This document shows, piece by piece, positions 51,497-59,682 of a stretch of DNA of 64,000 nucleotides (positions are counted from its first letter, which is position 1; every line of letters starts with the position of its first letter). A program made the position numbers and the translations under genes. The notes beneath the pieces are model-generated. The model was given only the letters and a program-made list of their open reading frames with translations, did not search any database and was not told the origin of the DNA. The DNA comes from Tardiphaga robiniae (GTDB lineage: Bacteria; Pseudomonadota; Alphaproteobacteria; Rhizobiales; Xanthobacteraceae). The DNA lies in the NCBI RefSeq assembly GCF_001618955.1, contig NZ_LVYV01000045.1, forward strand, positions 273,645 through 337,644. The letters are read 5' to 3'.

Positions 51497-52714
51497 TTGG
51501 CCCTCAGGCGCGACAGTTTCGCCTTCACCGCCTTTCTGGGCACATTGACCGCATTGCCACCGCTGTCGATCGACATGGGATTGCCGGGCCTTCCGGCGAT
51601 CGAGGCGGGTTTCGCCGACGCAGCGGGGCGCGGACCGCTGACGCTCAGCCTGTTCCTGGCAGGCTTTGCGATTTCGCCGCTGATCTGTGGCCCCCTTGCG
51701 GATCGCTTTGGCCGCCGCGCGACGCTGCTGGATGGACTGCTGCTGTTCTCGATCGCGGCGAGCGCCTGTGCGCTCGCGCCATCCTTCACCGTACTGCTCG
51801 CGTTTCGACTGCTGCAGGGCCTCGCAGCCGGCGCCTGCGCCATCCTGCCATTCGCCATCGTGCGCGACCTGTTCGAACACGGCACGGCACGCCACAAGCT
51901 GTCACAGATCGCCGCCGTGCTCGGCATCGCGCCGATGATCGCGCCGGTGCTGGGCGGCTGGGTCATGACCGTCAGCAACTGGCGCACCATCTATGCCGCG
52001 CAGGCCGCGGTGGGCCTGATCCTGCTGATCGTCGGCGCCATCAGCCTCGACGAATCCCAGCCGGTCGAGAAGCGCCGTTCGCTGAACCCCAAGCAATTGA
52101 TCGAAAGCTATCGCATGGTGCTGTCCGATCGCATCTTCGTCGGCTTCTCCCTGCTCTACGCCTTCGCCTTTGCCTGCATGTTCGCCTTCATCTCCGGCGC
52201 GCCGTCGGTATTGATCGGCAGCCTCGGCCTCTCCACCACGATGTTCGCGCTGCTGTTCGGGCTGACCTCCTGCGGCGTGCTGGTTGCCTCGCTGATCAGC
52301 GGGAGCCTGAGCCGCCGCCATGTGGCCTCACGCAAGATCATCATGGCCGGTCTGCTGCTGATGATAGCCAGCGCTGTTGTAGCCGTCGCTTTGGTGCCTG
52401 CAGGCGCCGTCACGACGCTGTCGTTGATGCCGCTGATGGCGCTCACGATCTTCGCGTTTGGCCTGCTCGCACCGAGCACCAACCACGAAGCCTTGCAGAA
52501 CCTGCCGCATGTGGCAGGCGCGGCAGCCGGCGTGATGCGATGTATGCAGATGGTCATGGGCGCCTTCGCCAGCGCCATGATCGCGGTGTTCGAACCGTTC
52601 GGACACCCGGCGCTGGTGATGACCGGCCTGATGGCCGGCATGGCGCTCGCCGCCGGCGCGATCTATCTGTGGTTATTACCCAAGGCCAATTCCGGGCAGG
52701 ATCATCGCGCTTAA
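51497..52714 (+). CDS. Bcr/CflA-type MFS drug exporter
   Basis: The 405-residue protein has 12 hydrophobic segments and the Bcr/CflA pattern: LPPLSIDMGLPGLPAIEAGF, GPLADRFGRRATLLDGLLLF, LLQGLAAGACAILPFAIVRD and PVLGGWVMTVSNWRTIY. The TTG start at 51497 follows AAGGAA. The family exports bicyclomycin, chloramphenicol or Cys. It follows the previous MFS gene by 45 bases and precedes the SDR by 12 bases, so the three form an operon. Confidence 0.88.
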   Translation: MALRRDSFAFTAFLGTLTALPPLSIDMGLPGLPAIEAGFADAAGRGPLTLSLFLAGFAISPLICGPLADRFGRRATLLDGLLLFSIAASACALAPSFTVLLAFRLLQGLAAGACAILPFAIVRDLFEHGTARHKLSQIAAVLGIAPMIAPVLGGWVMTVSNWRTIYAAQAAVGLILLIVGAISLDESQPVEKRRSLNPKQLIESYRMVLSDRIFVGFSLLYAFAFACMFAFISGAPSVLIGSLGLSTTMFALLFGLTSCGVLVASLISGSLSRRHVASRKIIMAGLLLMIASAVVAVALVPAGAVTTLSLMPLMALTIFAFGLLAPSTNHEALQNLPHVAGAAAGVMRCMQMVMGAFASAMIAVFEPFGHPALVMTGLMAGMALAAGAIYLWLLPKANSGQDHRA

Positions 52715-52726
52715 CAGGAGTCTCCC

Positions 52727-53407
52727 ATGAACGGAAAGATCGTCGTCATCACCGGAGCGTCGGGCGCGCTGGGTCAGGTCATGCTCGAACGCGCCGTTGC
52801 GAGCGGAGCAACGGTGGCCGCCATCGACCATTCCGCCAAGACGCCAGCGTCTACGCCGGATCGTTTGCAGATCGGCGGCGTCGACCTCTCCGATGCCGCG
52901 CAAGCCGACACCGCCATCGCTGCGGTGGTCAAACAATTCGGCAAGATCGATGTGCTGATCAACATCGCAGGCGCGTTCGCCTTCGAAAATATCGCTGACG
53001 GCAACAACAAGAGCTGGGAGACGATGCATCGGCTCAACCTGCTCACCGCCCTCAACGCATCGCGCGCGGCGATCCCGCATCTGACGTCGTCGAAAGCCGG
53101 ACGGATCATCAATATCGGTGCGATGGGCGCGCTTCAGGCCGGCACCGGCATAGGACCCTATGCAGCCTCCAAGGCTGGCGTACATCGGTTGACGGAATCG
53201 CTCGCCGCCGAGCTGAAGGGCAAGGTCACGGTCAATGCCGTGCTGCCCTCGACCATCGATACGCCGGCGAACCGCCGCGACATGGCCAATGCGGATTTTT
53301 CAAAATGGGTCACGCCGGACGAACTCGCCAGCGTGATCCTGTTTTTGGCCAGCGACGCCGCCAGCGCCGTCACCGGCGCATTACTGCCGGTGAGCGGGCG
53401 CGTCTGA
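52727..53407 (+). CDS. Short-chain dehydrogenase/reductase
   Basis: The 226-residue protein has the SDR motifs: NAD(P)-binding TGASGALG near the N-terminus, INIAGAFAF (NxAG), a GAMGA stretch in the place of the catalytic Ser strand, and YAASK with Tyr and Lys of the active site. The Ser is not clear. GGAG precedes the ATG by seven bases. It probably reduces or oxidises a small carbonyl compound; its place downstream of two exporters suggests a linked detoxification, inferred. Its stop is one base from the end of the convergent helicase gene. Confidence 0.88.
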   Translation: MNGKIVVITGASGALGQVMLERAVASGATVAAIDHSAKTPASTPDRLQIGGVDLSDAAQADTAIAAVVKQFGKIDVLINIAGAFAFENIADGNNKSWETMHRLNLLTALNASRAAIPHLTSSKAGRIINIGAMGALQAGTGIGPYAASKAGVHRLTESLAAELKGKVTVNAVLPSTIDTPANRRDMANADFSKWVTPDELASVILFLASDAASAVTGALLPVSGRV

Positions 53408-53408
53408 C

Positions 53409-55505
53409 TTACGCCTGGGTCTTTTTCTTCTTGCCGAATGCAGGCTTGGCGAAATTCGCACCGCCATCGCGCTTGGCCTTGGCGACGTAGGGCGGCTTGT
53501 CCGCGCGTGGTTTCTTTTCGAACTTCGGCTTGCCTTCGTAACGCGTGTCTTCGCTGCGCGGCTTTGCATAAGCCGGCTTGTCGGCGCGCACCGGATCGTA
53601 TTTCGGCTTGCCGTCGAACTTGGGCTTGCCTTCATACTTCGGCTTGTCGTCGAACCGCGGTTTGCCCTCGTAGCGCGGCTTGTCGCCCTGATAAGGCTTG
53701 TCGCTCTTCGGCTTGTCCTTCCAGGATTTCTCCTTATAGGCACCCTTGTCCTTGAAGTCCGGACGGTCGCCATCGGATCTGAAGCTGGGCTTGCGCGGGC
53801 GCTTGTTGGAATAGTCGCGATCTTCCGGCGCCGTGCGGCTCGATGCGACCGCGCCTTCCGGACCGTTGGCCAGCGGCTCGATGTGGATATTGTCTTCCTT
53901 GTCCGGACGCTTGATCATGGTCGCGAACTTCTCGGCCGCGGCGGCCGAAATCTCGAATTCCGAATTACCGTCATAGATCTTGATCGCGCCGATATCGGCC
54001 TTCTCGATGCCGCCGCGACGGCAGATCATCGGCAGCAGCCAGCGCGCTTCGGCATTCTTCTGCCGGCCGATGGCAACGCGGAACCACTTGGCGCCCTCGC
54101 CCATCGGTTCGCTCTTCTTCGGGGTCTTGCGGACCGGAGCGCCATCCTCTTCCCGGCGACGGCTGCCAGGGCGATCCTCGCGACCGCGGAACGTGCCGGG
54201 ATCCTGTACATCTTCCGGCGACGGCAGACGCGAGCGATACAGCCGCGCCAGTGCCGCTGCGATCTCTTCGGCCGAGCGTTCGGCCAACATCGCGCGCGCC
54301 AGGGTCAGATCGTCTTCGGTGGACTCTTCAGTGAACAGCGTGTCCTGCAGCATGCGCTGCTGATCGAGCACGCGGATTTCCTCGACGGTCGGCGCCGAGC
54401 CCCAGACCGCATCTGTGCCAGCGAGATTGAGCAGCATCTCGGCGCGGCGACGGCGCGACGGCGGCACCAGCAGGACGCTGACGCCCTTGCGGCCGGCACG
54501 ACCGGTACGACCGGAGCGATGCTGCATCACTTCCGGATCGTTCGGCAGATCGGAGTGAATGACGAGACCGAGATTCGGAAGATCGATACCGCGCGCAGCA
54601 ACGTCGGTGGCGACGCAAACCCGTGCGCGACCGTCACGCAGCGCCTGCAGCGCATGGGTGCGTTCGTTCTGCGATAGTTCGCCCGAGAGTGCGACGACCG
54701 AGAAGCCGCGCTCCAGCAGCACTGTCTGCAGGTGGTTCACGGCGTTGCGCGTGTTGCAGAACACGATGCTGCTCGGCGATTCAAAATAGCGGAGCACGTT
54801 GACGACGGCGTGTTCGACGTCGTTCGGCGAAATCCGGATCGCACGATATTCGATGTCGGAGTGACCGCCTTCGGTGCCGGCGACTTCGACGCGGAAGGCC
54901 TGCTGCTGATACTGCTTGGCCAGATTGGCGATGCCGCGCGGCAGCGTTGCCGAGAACAGCAGCGTGCGGCGGGTTGCCGGCGTGGTCTTGAGGATAAACT
55001 CCATGTCCTCACGAAAGCCCATGTCGAGCATTTCGTCGGCTTCATCGAGCACCACGGCCTTCAGTTCGGAAATGTCGAGACGGTTACGACGCAGATGATC
55101 GCAAAGACGGCCCGGGGTGCCGACGACGATATGTGCGCCTGCAGCCAGTTCGCGCTGTTCCTTGCGCGGATCCATACCGCCGACGCAGGAGACAACGCGC
55201 GCGCCGGCATATTGATAAAGCCAGGTCAGTTCGCCATGCACCTGCAGCGCAAGTTCGCGCGTCGGCGCGACAATCAGCGCCAGCGGCGATCCCGCCTTCG
55301 GCAGCTTCTCCGCGCCTTCGAGCAGATTGTCGGCAATCGCCAGACCATAAGCGACGGTCTTGCCGGAGCCGGTCTGCGCAGACACGAGAAGATCGCGACC
55401 GACAGCATCGTCAGCGAGGACGGCGGCCTGGACGGGGGTGGATTCATTGTAGTTACGCTCAGCCAACGCGCGGGCGAGCGACGGACCAGTCGAGAGAAAT
55501 GTCAC
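53409..55505 (-). CDS. DEAD-box RNA helicase with DbpA domain and KP-repeat tail
   Basis: The 698-residue protein has the helicase motifs: Q-motif near NYNESTPVQAAVL, AQTGSGKT (43-50), PTRELA (81-86), DEAD (154-157), SAT (185-187), ATDVAARGID (about 299-308) and HRSGRTGR (329-336). A DbpA-type RNA-binding domain follows (WFRVAIGRQKNAEARWLLPM, about 475-545). The C-terminal 110 residues are short repeats of K-P-(R/K)-(Y/F)-(D/E)-(G/D)-K. This belongs to the CsdA/DbpA group, which unwinds rRNA or mRNA in ribosome assembly and in the cold. The 260 bases upstream hold no gene and may be a long regulated leader. Confidence 0.92.
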   Translation of the reverse strand: MTFLSTGPSLARALAERNYNESTPVQAAVLADDAVGRDLLVSAQTGSGKTVAYGLAIADNLLEGAEKLPKAGSPLALIVAPTRELALQVHGELTWLYQYAGARVVSCVGGMDPRKEQRELAAGAHIVVGTPGRLCDHLRRNRLDISELKAVVLDEADEMLDMGFREDMEFILKTTPATRRTLLFSATLPRGIANLAKQYQQQAFRVEVAGTEGGHSDIEYRAIRISPNDVEHAVVNVLRYFESPSSIVFCNTRNAVNHLQTVLLERGFSVVALSGELSQNERTHALQALRDGRARVCVATDVAARGIDLPNLGLVIHSDLPNDPEVMQHRSGRTGRAGRKGVSVLLVPPSRRRRAEMLLNLAGTDAVWGSAPTVEEIRVLDQQRMLQDTLFTEESTEDDLTLARAMLAERSAEEIAAALARLYRSRLPSPEDVQDPGTFRGREDRPGSRRREEDGAPVRKTPKKSEPMGEGAKWFRVAIGRQKNAEARWLLPMICRRGGIEKADIGAIKIYDGNSEFEISAAAAEKFATMIKRPDKEDNIHIEPLANGPEGAVASSRTAPEDRDYSNKRPRKPSFRSDGDRPDFKDKGAYKEKSWKDKPKSDKPYQGDKPRYEGKPRFDDKPKYEGKPKFDGKPKYDPVRADKPAYAKPRSEDTRYEGKPKFEKKPRADKPPYVAKAKRDGGANFAKPAFGKKKKTQA

Positions 55506-55769
55506 GGATATAAACCTTGGTTGCAGCGGACCGCGTCGCGGTCGGACTCATCAGGATCCTTGGGATCAATAGCTTGGACCAAACGGAAACGAATCTGCCG
55601 CCCTTCAATTGGCGGTCACGTCGGGTCCAGGAGTCCGGTGCGTATCGGGATCAACGGAGCTTTACGCTGCTTCGCAGCAAAAGGCCAATCATTGCTGCCA
55701 TGTGCCAGCGAAATCGGGCGAAATGAGGTTAACCCTCACAGAATTGCGCCGGCATCGGTATTTTGTCGC
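55506..55769. other. Gene-free leader region of the helicase gene
   Basis: No ORF of family-like content is visible. On the minus strand it holds a hairpin GCTGC-GAA-GCAGC near 55668-55680 and A/T-rich stretches. CsdA-type helicase genes commonly have long leaders. The MgtC gene (minus) ends at its far side. Confidence 0.4.
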
Positions 55770-56249
55770 TCATATTTCGCTGCGAGGCTTGGTGGCGTCC
55801 TCTTCCGTCTTCGGCCCCTCCTGCTTGAAAGGCACCAGAAGCCACAGCGTCAGGAACGTGAACAGCGAAATGACGATCGCGACGTCATAGGCACCGAGGC
55901 CAACCGCGGCACCAGTCGCGCCAGTGGCCCACAGACTGGCTGCCGTGGCGGTACCGCGCACCGAGCCGTTGTCCTTCAGAATGGCGCCGCCGCCGATGAA
56001 GCCCATGCCAGTCATCAGGCCTTCGATAATGCGCGCCGTGCCTTCGGGATGACCGTTCAGAACGCCTTCGGTGGCCTGAACGATGCCGCAGGTGGCAAGC
56101 GCCACCAGCGGAAAGGTCCGTAGCCCGGCGCTGCGCTCGGCGCGCTCGCGATTCCAGCCGATGGGCAGCGCCAGAACATAGGCGATCGACATGGCGATCA
56201 GGTGCGGCAACAGACGAAAGCTGTCCGACATTTCCAGAAGGGTTTTCAC
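55770..56249 (-). CDS. MgtC/SapB family membrane protein
   Basis: The 159-residue protein has four to five membrane segments with the MgtC features: ALPIGWNRERAERSAGLRTF (the conserved GxxRE region), ALATCGIVQATEG, GLMTGMGFIGGGAILKDN and TATAASLWATGATGAAVGLG. MgtC proteins help growth at low Mg2+ or in hosts by acting on ATP synthase. The GTG at 56247-56249 has GGAG eight bases upstream. A longer ORF start exists seven codons earlier. Confidence 0.9.
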   Translation of the reverse strand: MKTLLEMSDSFRLLPHLIAMSIAYVLALPIGWNRERAERSAGLRTFPLVALATCGIVQATEGVLNGHPEGTARIIEGLMTGMGFIGGGAILKDNGSVRGTATAASLWATGATGAAVGLGAYDVAIVISLFTFLTLWLLVPFKQEGPKTEEDATKPRSEI

Positions 56250-56378
56250 CGCGGGTCTCCGATCGCACAAGGGATAAGGCGCCTCGGGTGTCGCCGCGGG
56301 CCAACCCGGATAAACTCGACCGGTGAGTCGCGGTTGCAGCGACGCATCGTCTCATGGACCTCGACTTGGACGCTCGAT

Positions 56379-57062
56379 TTGGAAACTTCGCTCTACCTTC
56401 CGGTGAAACACTTCCTTGAAGGCCTTGGCTTTACTGTCAAAGGCGAGATATCAGGCTGCGACCTCGTGGCATTGAATGGCGACGATCCGCCCATCGTGGT
56501 GATCGGCGAGCTCAAGCTCAGCTTCAATCTCGAACTGATCCTGCAGGCTGTTGATCGCGCAGGCGCCTGCGATGAGGTCTGGGTCGCCGCCAGGCTCTCG
56601 ATCCGCGGCAAGGGCCGTGAAAGCGACGCGCGTTACCGCAACCTGTGCCGCAGGCTCGGCTTCGGCATGTTGGGAATTACCGAATCCGGCGGCGTCGAGA
56701 TTCTCGTCCCGCCTGCCACTGTCGCGCCGCGGCGCAATCCGAAGAAGCGGTCACGCCTGATCACCGAGCACAAGAAGCGCCAGGGCGATCCTGCGCTCGG
56801 CGGCAGCACGCGCGCGCCGATCATGACCGCCTATCGCCAGCAGGCGCTGGCCTGCGCAGCGATGCTTGTCGTCGGTCCGCGCAAGGTGCGCGAGCTCTCG
56901 CCTGATTATCCCGACGCGCAGAAGATCCTGCATCGCAATGTCTATGGCTGGTTCGAAAGTCCGGCGCGCGGCACCTACGCGCTCACCGATGCAGGTCACG
57001 CCGCGCTGAAACGCTGGCCGCAGCCCCAACGGGATACCGCCCCGCCATCCGCTTTGTCATAA
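56379..57062 (+). CDS. DUF2161 (PD-(D/E)XK-like) protein
   Basis: The 227-residue protein matches DUF2161: METSLYLPVKHFLEGLGFTV at the start, GEISGCDLVALNGDD, PIVVIGELKLSFNLELILQA (the E-L-K core of the PD-(D/E)XK fold), CRRLGFGMLGITESG and GGSTRAPIMTAYRQQALACA. The C-terminal part, NVYGWFESPARGTYALTDAG, is a winged-helix-like module. I chose the TTG at 56379 as start; the open frame upstream has no homology. Nuclease activity is by fold only. Confidence 0.82.
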   Translation: METSLYLPVKHFLEGLGFTVKGEISGCDLVALNGDDPPIVVIGELKLSFNLELILQAVDRAGACDEVWVAARLSIRGKGRESDARYRNLCRRLGFGMLGITESGGVEILVPPATVAPRRNPKKRSRLITEHKKRQGDPALGGSTRAPIMTAYRQQALACAAMLVVGPRKVRELSPDYPDAQKILHRNVYGWFESPARGTYALTDAGHAALKRWPQPQRDTAPPSALS

Positions 57063-57188
57063 AGCTACCAGTCGAACTATTTCTCATTTTCCGGGAACAA
57101 GTTTGCATGGCTGCTTTGCCGCGGGAATTCCATATTGCAATGCAACAAGAGCTCCCTTAGGTATCGCAAATCAACACTGAGGCGAGCG

Positions 57189-57488
57189 ATGAGCGAAGAC
57201 TGGAACACGAAATATGGAACGCGCCGCGTGCGACGCGATCCCCCGACCCTGGAAGAAGCCATCTTCGCCGCGATGGGCATCACCGAGGATCTCGATCAGC
57301 AGGCGGAGATCGCCGCATCGCTGATGGGTATGCCGTTCGACGCCGTGCAGGCCGAAGTGAAGAAGGCCAATCGCTCGACCGGCACGCTGCGCGTCACCCG
57401 CGTGATAGCGGGCGAGCAAGGTGCTCAGCGTTCGATCGTCGTGGAGCGTCGCGTGACGCGCAAATTCGGCAACGACAAGCGCATCTGA
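57189..57488 (+). CDS. Conserved small hypothetical protein
   Basis: The 99-residue protein starts MSEDWNTKYGTRRVRRDPPT and ends VVERRVTRKFGNDKRI, highly charged, with a middle helix QQAEIAASLMGMPFDAVQAE. I do not recognise a domain, but charge pattern and G/C bias suggest a real gene of the group. A strong terminator follows. The in-frame upstream ATG at 57135 precedes any good ribosome site. Confidence 0.7.
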   Translation: MSEDWNTKYGTRRVRRDPPTLEEAIFAAMGITEDLDQQAEIAASLMGMPFDAVQAEVKKANRSTGTLRVTRVIAGEQGAQRSIVVERRVTRKFGNDKRI

Positions 57489-57515
57489 GCGCCAAGCGTA
57501 CTGCCCCAAGACAAG

Positions 57516-57546
57516 AAAAAGGCCTCGTTCATCACGAGGCCTTTTT
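57516..57546. terminator. Bidirectional rho-independent terminator
   Basis: AAAAAGGCCTCGT (57516-57528), loop TCATC, ACGAGGCCTTTTT (57534-57546). It lies between convergent genes at 57189 (plus) and 57569 (minus) and has long A- and T-tracts. Confidence 0.92.
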
Positions 57547-57568
57547 CTTTATTACAACGGTTCGTCGC

Positions 57569-58201
57569 TCAAGACGATTTGCCCCAGCCGGCCAGCTTGA
57601 ACCACATTCCCCAATAGGCCCGGTTATAGTCGGCCACCGCGCGCGCCACATCGAGCGCCGAAGTCTTCGGCTGCGCCACGAGCCCCACGCCCATTGGATC
57701 GCGCAGGTCTAAAACTCCCGTGGATTCGCCGTGCCGGAATGACAGGTGCGCTCCGAACTTGTTGGCCAGTGCACGCATCGCATCGTTCTGTGCGCCAGTG
57801 GTGATACGCAGCTTCGCGTAACCCATCGACCGCGCCTTCGCGATCAGTCTGGTAAACAGGATGCTGCCGACGCCCTTGCGGCGCACGATGGATTCAACGC
57901 TGAAGGCAATCTCGGGCAGCGAGTCCGGCGACAGGTCGGCCTGATGCAGTTCGGCGGCGCCGCGCACGATGCCATCCTCGAAGTAAGCAAGAATGACGGT
58001 GCCGGTATTGACGGATTTCTCGGCGTAACGCGCGACCCATTCGTCGTCGAGCGAACCGTTGAAACGATCGCGGCGGCTCTCGCGATCCAGTCTCAGAAGA
58101 TGGTCGCGGAACAGCGGCAGCTCGCGGGCTGCAAGGACACGCACGTGTCCGCGAGCCGGAGCCCGAGTCGAAATGGCGATGGTGGTTGCTGCGTCTAACA
58201 T
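57569..58201 (-). CDS. GNAT-family N-acetyltransferase
   Basis: The 210-residue protein has a GNAT acetyl-CoA loop in IVRRKGVGSILFTRLIAKAR and a preceding strand EIAFSVES. The N-terminal part, RDHLLRLDRESRRDRFNGSLDDEWVARYAE, is typical of a subgroup with the RxxRF element. The C-terminal 50 residues (VADYNRAYWGMWFKLAGWG) are extra. Substrate unknown. Confidence 0.85.
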   Translation of the reverse strand: MLDAATTIAISTRAPARGHVRVLAARELPLFRDHLLRLDRESRRDRFNGSLDDEWVARYAEKSVNTGTVILAYFEDGIVRGAAELHQADLSPDSLPEIAFSVESIVRRKGVGSILFTRLIAKARSMGYAKLRITTGAQNDAMRALANKFGAHLSFRHGESTGVLDLRDPMGVGLVAQPKTSALDVARAVADYNRAYWGMWFKLAGWGKSS

Positions 58202-58353
58202 GGTTCAAATCCTCAAGTTGCCCTCGAGGAAAGCGTCGATTCCCTAGACACCCTATATTGTGCAACGCACCATGAAATACAAGGGCACTGATGCCGCACT
58301 TGCCAGCGCCCGCGCAGGTGAGCCATGCAATTAGCTGAGCGTTAACAAAAAGT

Positions 58354-58375
58354 TAAGGCGTAGCGCACCGCCTTA
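58354..58375 (-). terminator. Rho-independent terminator overlapping the thioesterase stop codon
   Basis: On the minus strand TAAGGCG, loop GTGCGCTA, CGCCTTA, then ACTTTTTG. The TAA stop at 58373-58375 is part of the stem. Confidence 0.7.
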
Positions 58376-58771
58376 CAGCACCAGTTGGGTCTGCGTCACG
58401 ACGCCCACCAGCTTGCCCTCCTCGGTCTCGATCCGGGTCTGCCACACCTGCGTTCTGCGTCCCCGATGAACCGGCGTTGCGATTGCACGCACGGTGCTTC
58501 CTGCTTTCGCGCCGCCTGTGAAATTGGTCTTGCTCTCGATGGTCGTCGTTCCCTTGGCGCCCTCCGGCAGATTGATCACGGTCGCCGCCGCACCCACGGC
58601 ATCGGCGAGCGCCATCACCGCACCGCCATGGATCGTATGGCCGAGCGTGCACAGGTCCTCCCGCACCAGCATGGTCGCAACGACGCGCTCTAGGTCGGCA
58701 TCCGTGAAGGTCACGCCCATCGAGACGGAAAACGGCATCGCGAGGCTGTGGATCTTGTCGAGTGGCATCAT
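58373..58771 (-). CDS. PaaI-type hotdog-fold thioesterase
   Basis: The protein of about 132 residues has the PaaI/hotdog pattern: GHTIHGGAVMALADAVGAAA with the conserved HGG, then TIESKTNFTGGAKAGS and IETEEGKLVGVVTQTQLVL at the end. It hydrolyses acyl-CoA thioesters in the cytoplasm. GAGG six bases upstream favours the ATG at 58769-58771; the frame upstream is not family-like. It is divergent from the BtuF-like gene. Confidence 0.88.
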   Translation of the reverse strand: MMPLDKIHSLAMPFSVSMGVTFTDADLERVVATMLVREDLCTLGHTIHGGAVMALADAVGAAATVINLPEGAKGTTTIESKTNFTGGAKAGSTVRAIATPVHRGRRTQVWQTRIETEEGKLVGVVTQTQLVL

Positions 58772-58884
58772 GCTGGCCTCAACTCCCTGCAGTCTGTCTT
58801 GCCCATCATCATGCGGGCTTGATGAAATTTCACGACACAACACCATGCCGTGACAAGAGCTTTGTTTCGCGGCATATCGACATC

Positions 58885-59679
58885 ATGCGCCACTTCCCGC
58901 CACGCCGGATCGTCTGCCTCACGGAAGAGACCGTGGAGACGCTGTATCTGCTCGGCGAGCAGAATCGCATCGTCGGCGTTTCCGGCTATGCGGTGCGGCC
59001 GCCGCAGGTGCGGCGCGAGAAGCCGCGCGTCTCCGCCTTCATCTCGGCCGATGTGCCGAAGATTCTCGCACTCGACGCCGACCTGGTGCTGTGCTTCTCC
59101 GATCTGCAGGCGGAAATTGCGGCTGAGCTGACGCGCGCCGGCGTTGCTGTCCATGTGTTCAACCAGCGCGACATCGCCGGCATTCTGGCGATGATCCGAA
59201 CGCTCGGCGCCATGGTCGGCGCAGGTGAGCGCGCAAATCAGCTTGCAACGCGCTTGGAGCTGCGACTTTCCAGCGTCAAAGCTGCGGCAGACTTGCGGCA
59301 GGACAAGCCGCGCGTCTATTTCGAGGAATGGAATGATCCGCTGATTACCGGGATCGGCTGGGTGTCCGAACTGATCGAGATCGCCGGCGGCGAAGACGCT
59401 TTTCCGCAGCTTCGACATCAGAAGGCAGCGAAGGATCGCATCGTCATGCCAGCCGACGTGATTGCCGCGGCCCCCGATGTGATCCTCGCCTCGTGGTGCG
59501 GCAAGAAAGTCGTGCCCGACAGAATCCGGCAGCGACCGGGCTGGAACGCGATTCCCGCTATCCGCGACAACCGTATCGTCGAAATCAAATCGCCGCTGAT
59601 CCTGCAACCGGGACCAGCGGCATTGACAGATGGATTGGACGCGATCGTCGCGGCGCTGTGGCCGCACCAACCGCAGTAG
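58885..59679 (+). CDS. BtuF-like periplasmic-binding-fold protein lacking a signal peptide
   Basis: The 264-residue protein starts MRHFPPRRIVCLTEETVETL and has LYLLGEQNRIVGVSGYAVRP, KILALDADLVLCFSDLQAE, VYFEEWNDPLITGIGWVSEL and a C-terminal DNRIVEIKSPLILQPGPAALTDGLD in outline. This is the BtuF/FepB-like (TroA superfamily) fold annotated as cobalamin-binding in Rhizobiales. No signal peptide or ABC partners are near; some homologues are cytoplasmic. Possible upstream start at 58822. It ends three bases before the convergent deacylase gene. Confidence 0.82.
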   Translation: MRHFPPRRIVCLTEETVETLYLLGEQNRIVGVSGYAVRPPQVRREKPRVSAFISADVPKILALDADLVLCFSDLQAEIAAELTRAGVAVHVFNQRDIAGILAMIRTLGAMVGAGERANQLATRLELRLSSVKAAADLRQDKPRVYFEEWNDPLITGIGWVSELIEIAGGEDAFPQLRHQKAAKDRIVMPADVIAAAPDVILASWCGKKVVPDRIRQRPGWNAIPAIRDNRIVEIKSPLILQPGPAALTDGLDAIVAALWPHQPQ

Positions 59680-59682
59680 TCG

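Noticed and set aside
54732..56123. 463-residue plus-strand ORF over the helicase leader and MgtC
   Set aside because: Covers the helicase and MgtC genes in antisense, with no recognisable domain.
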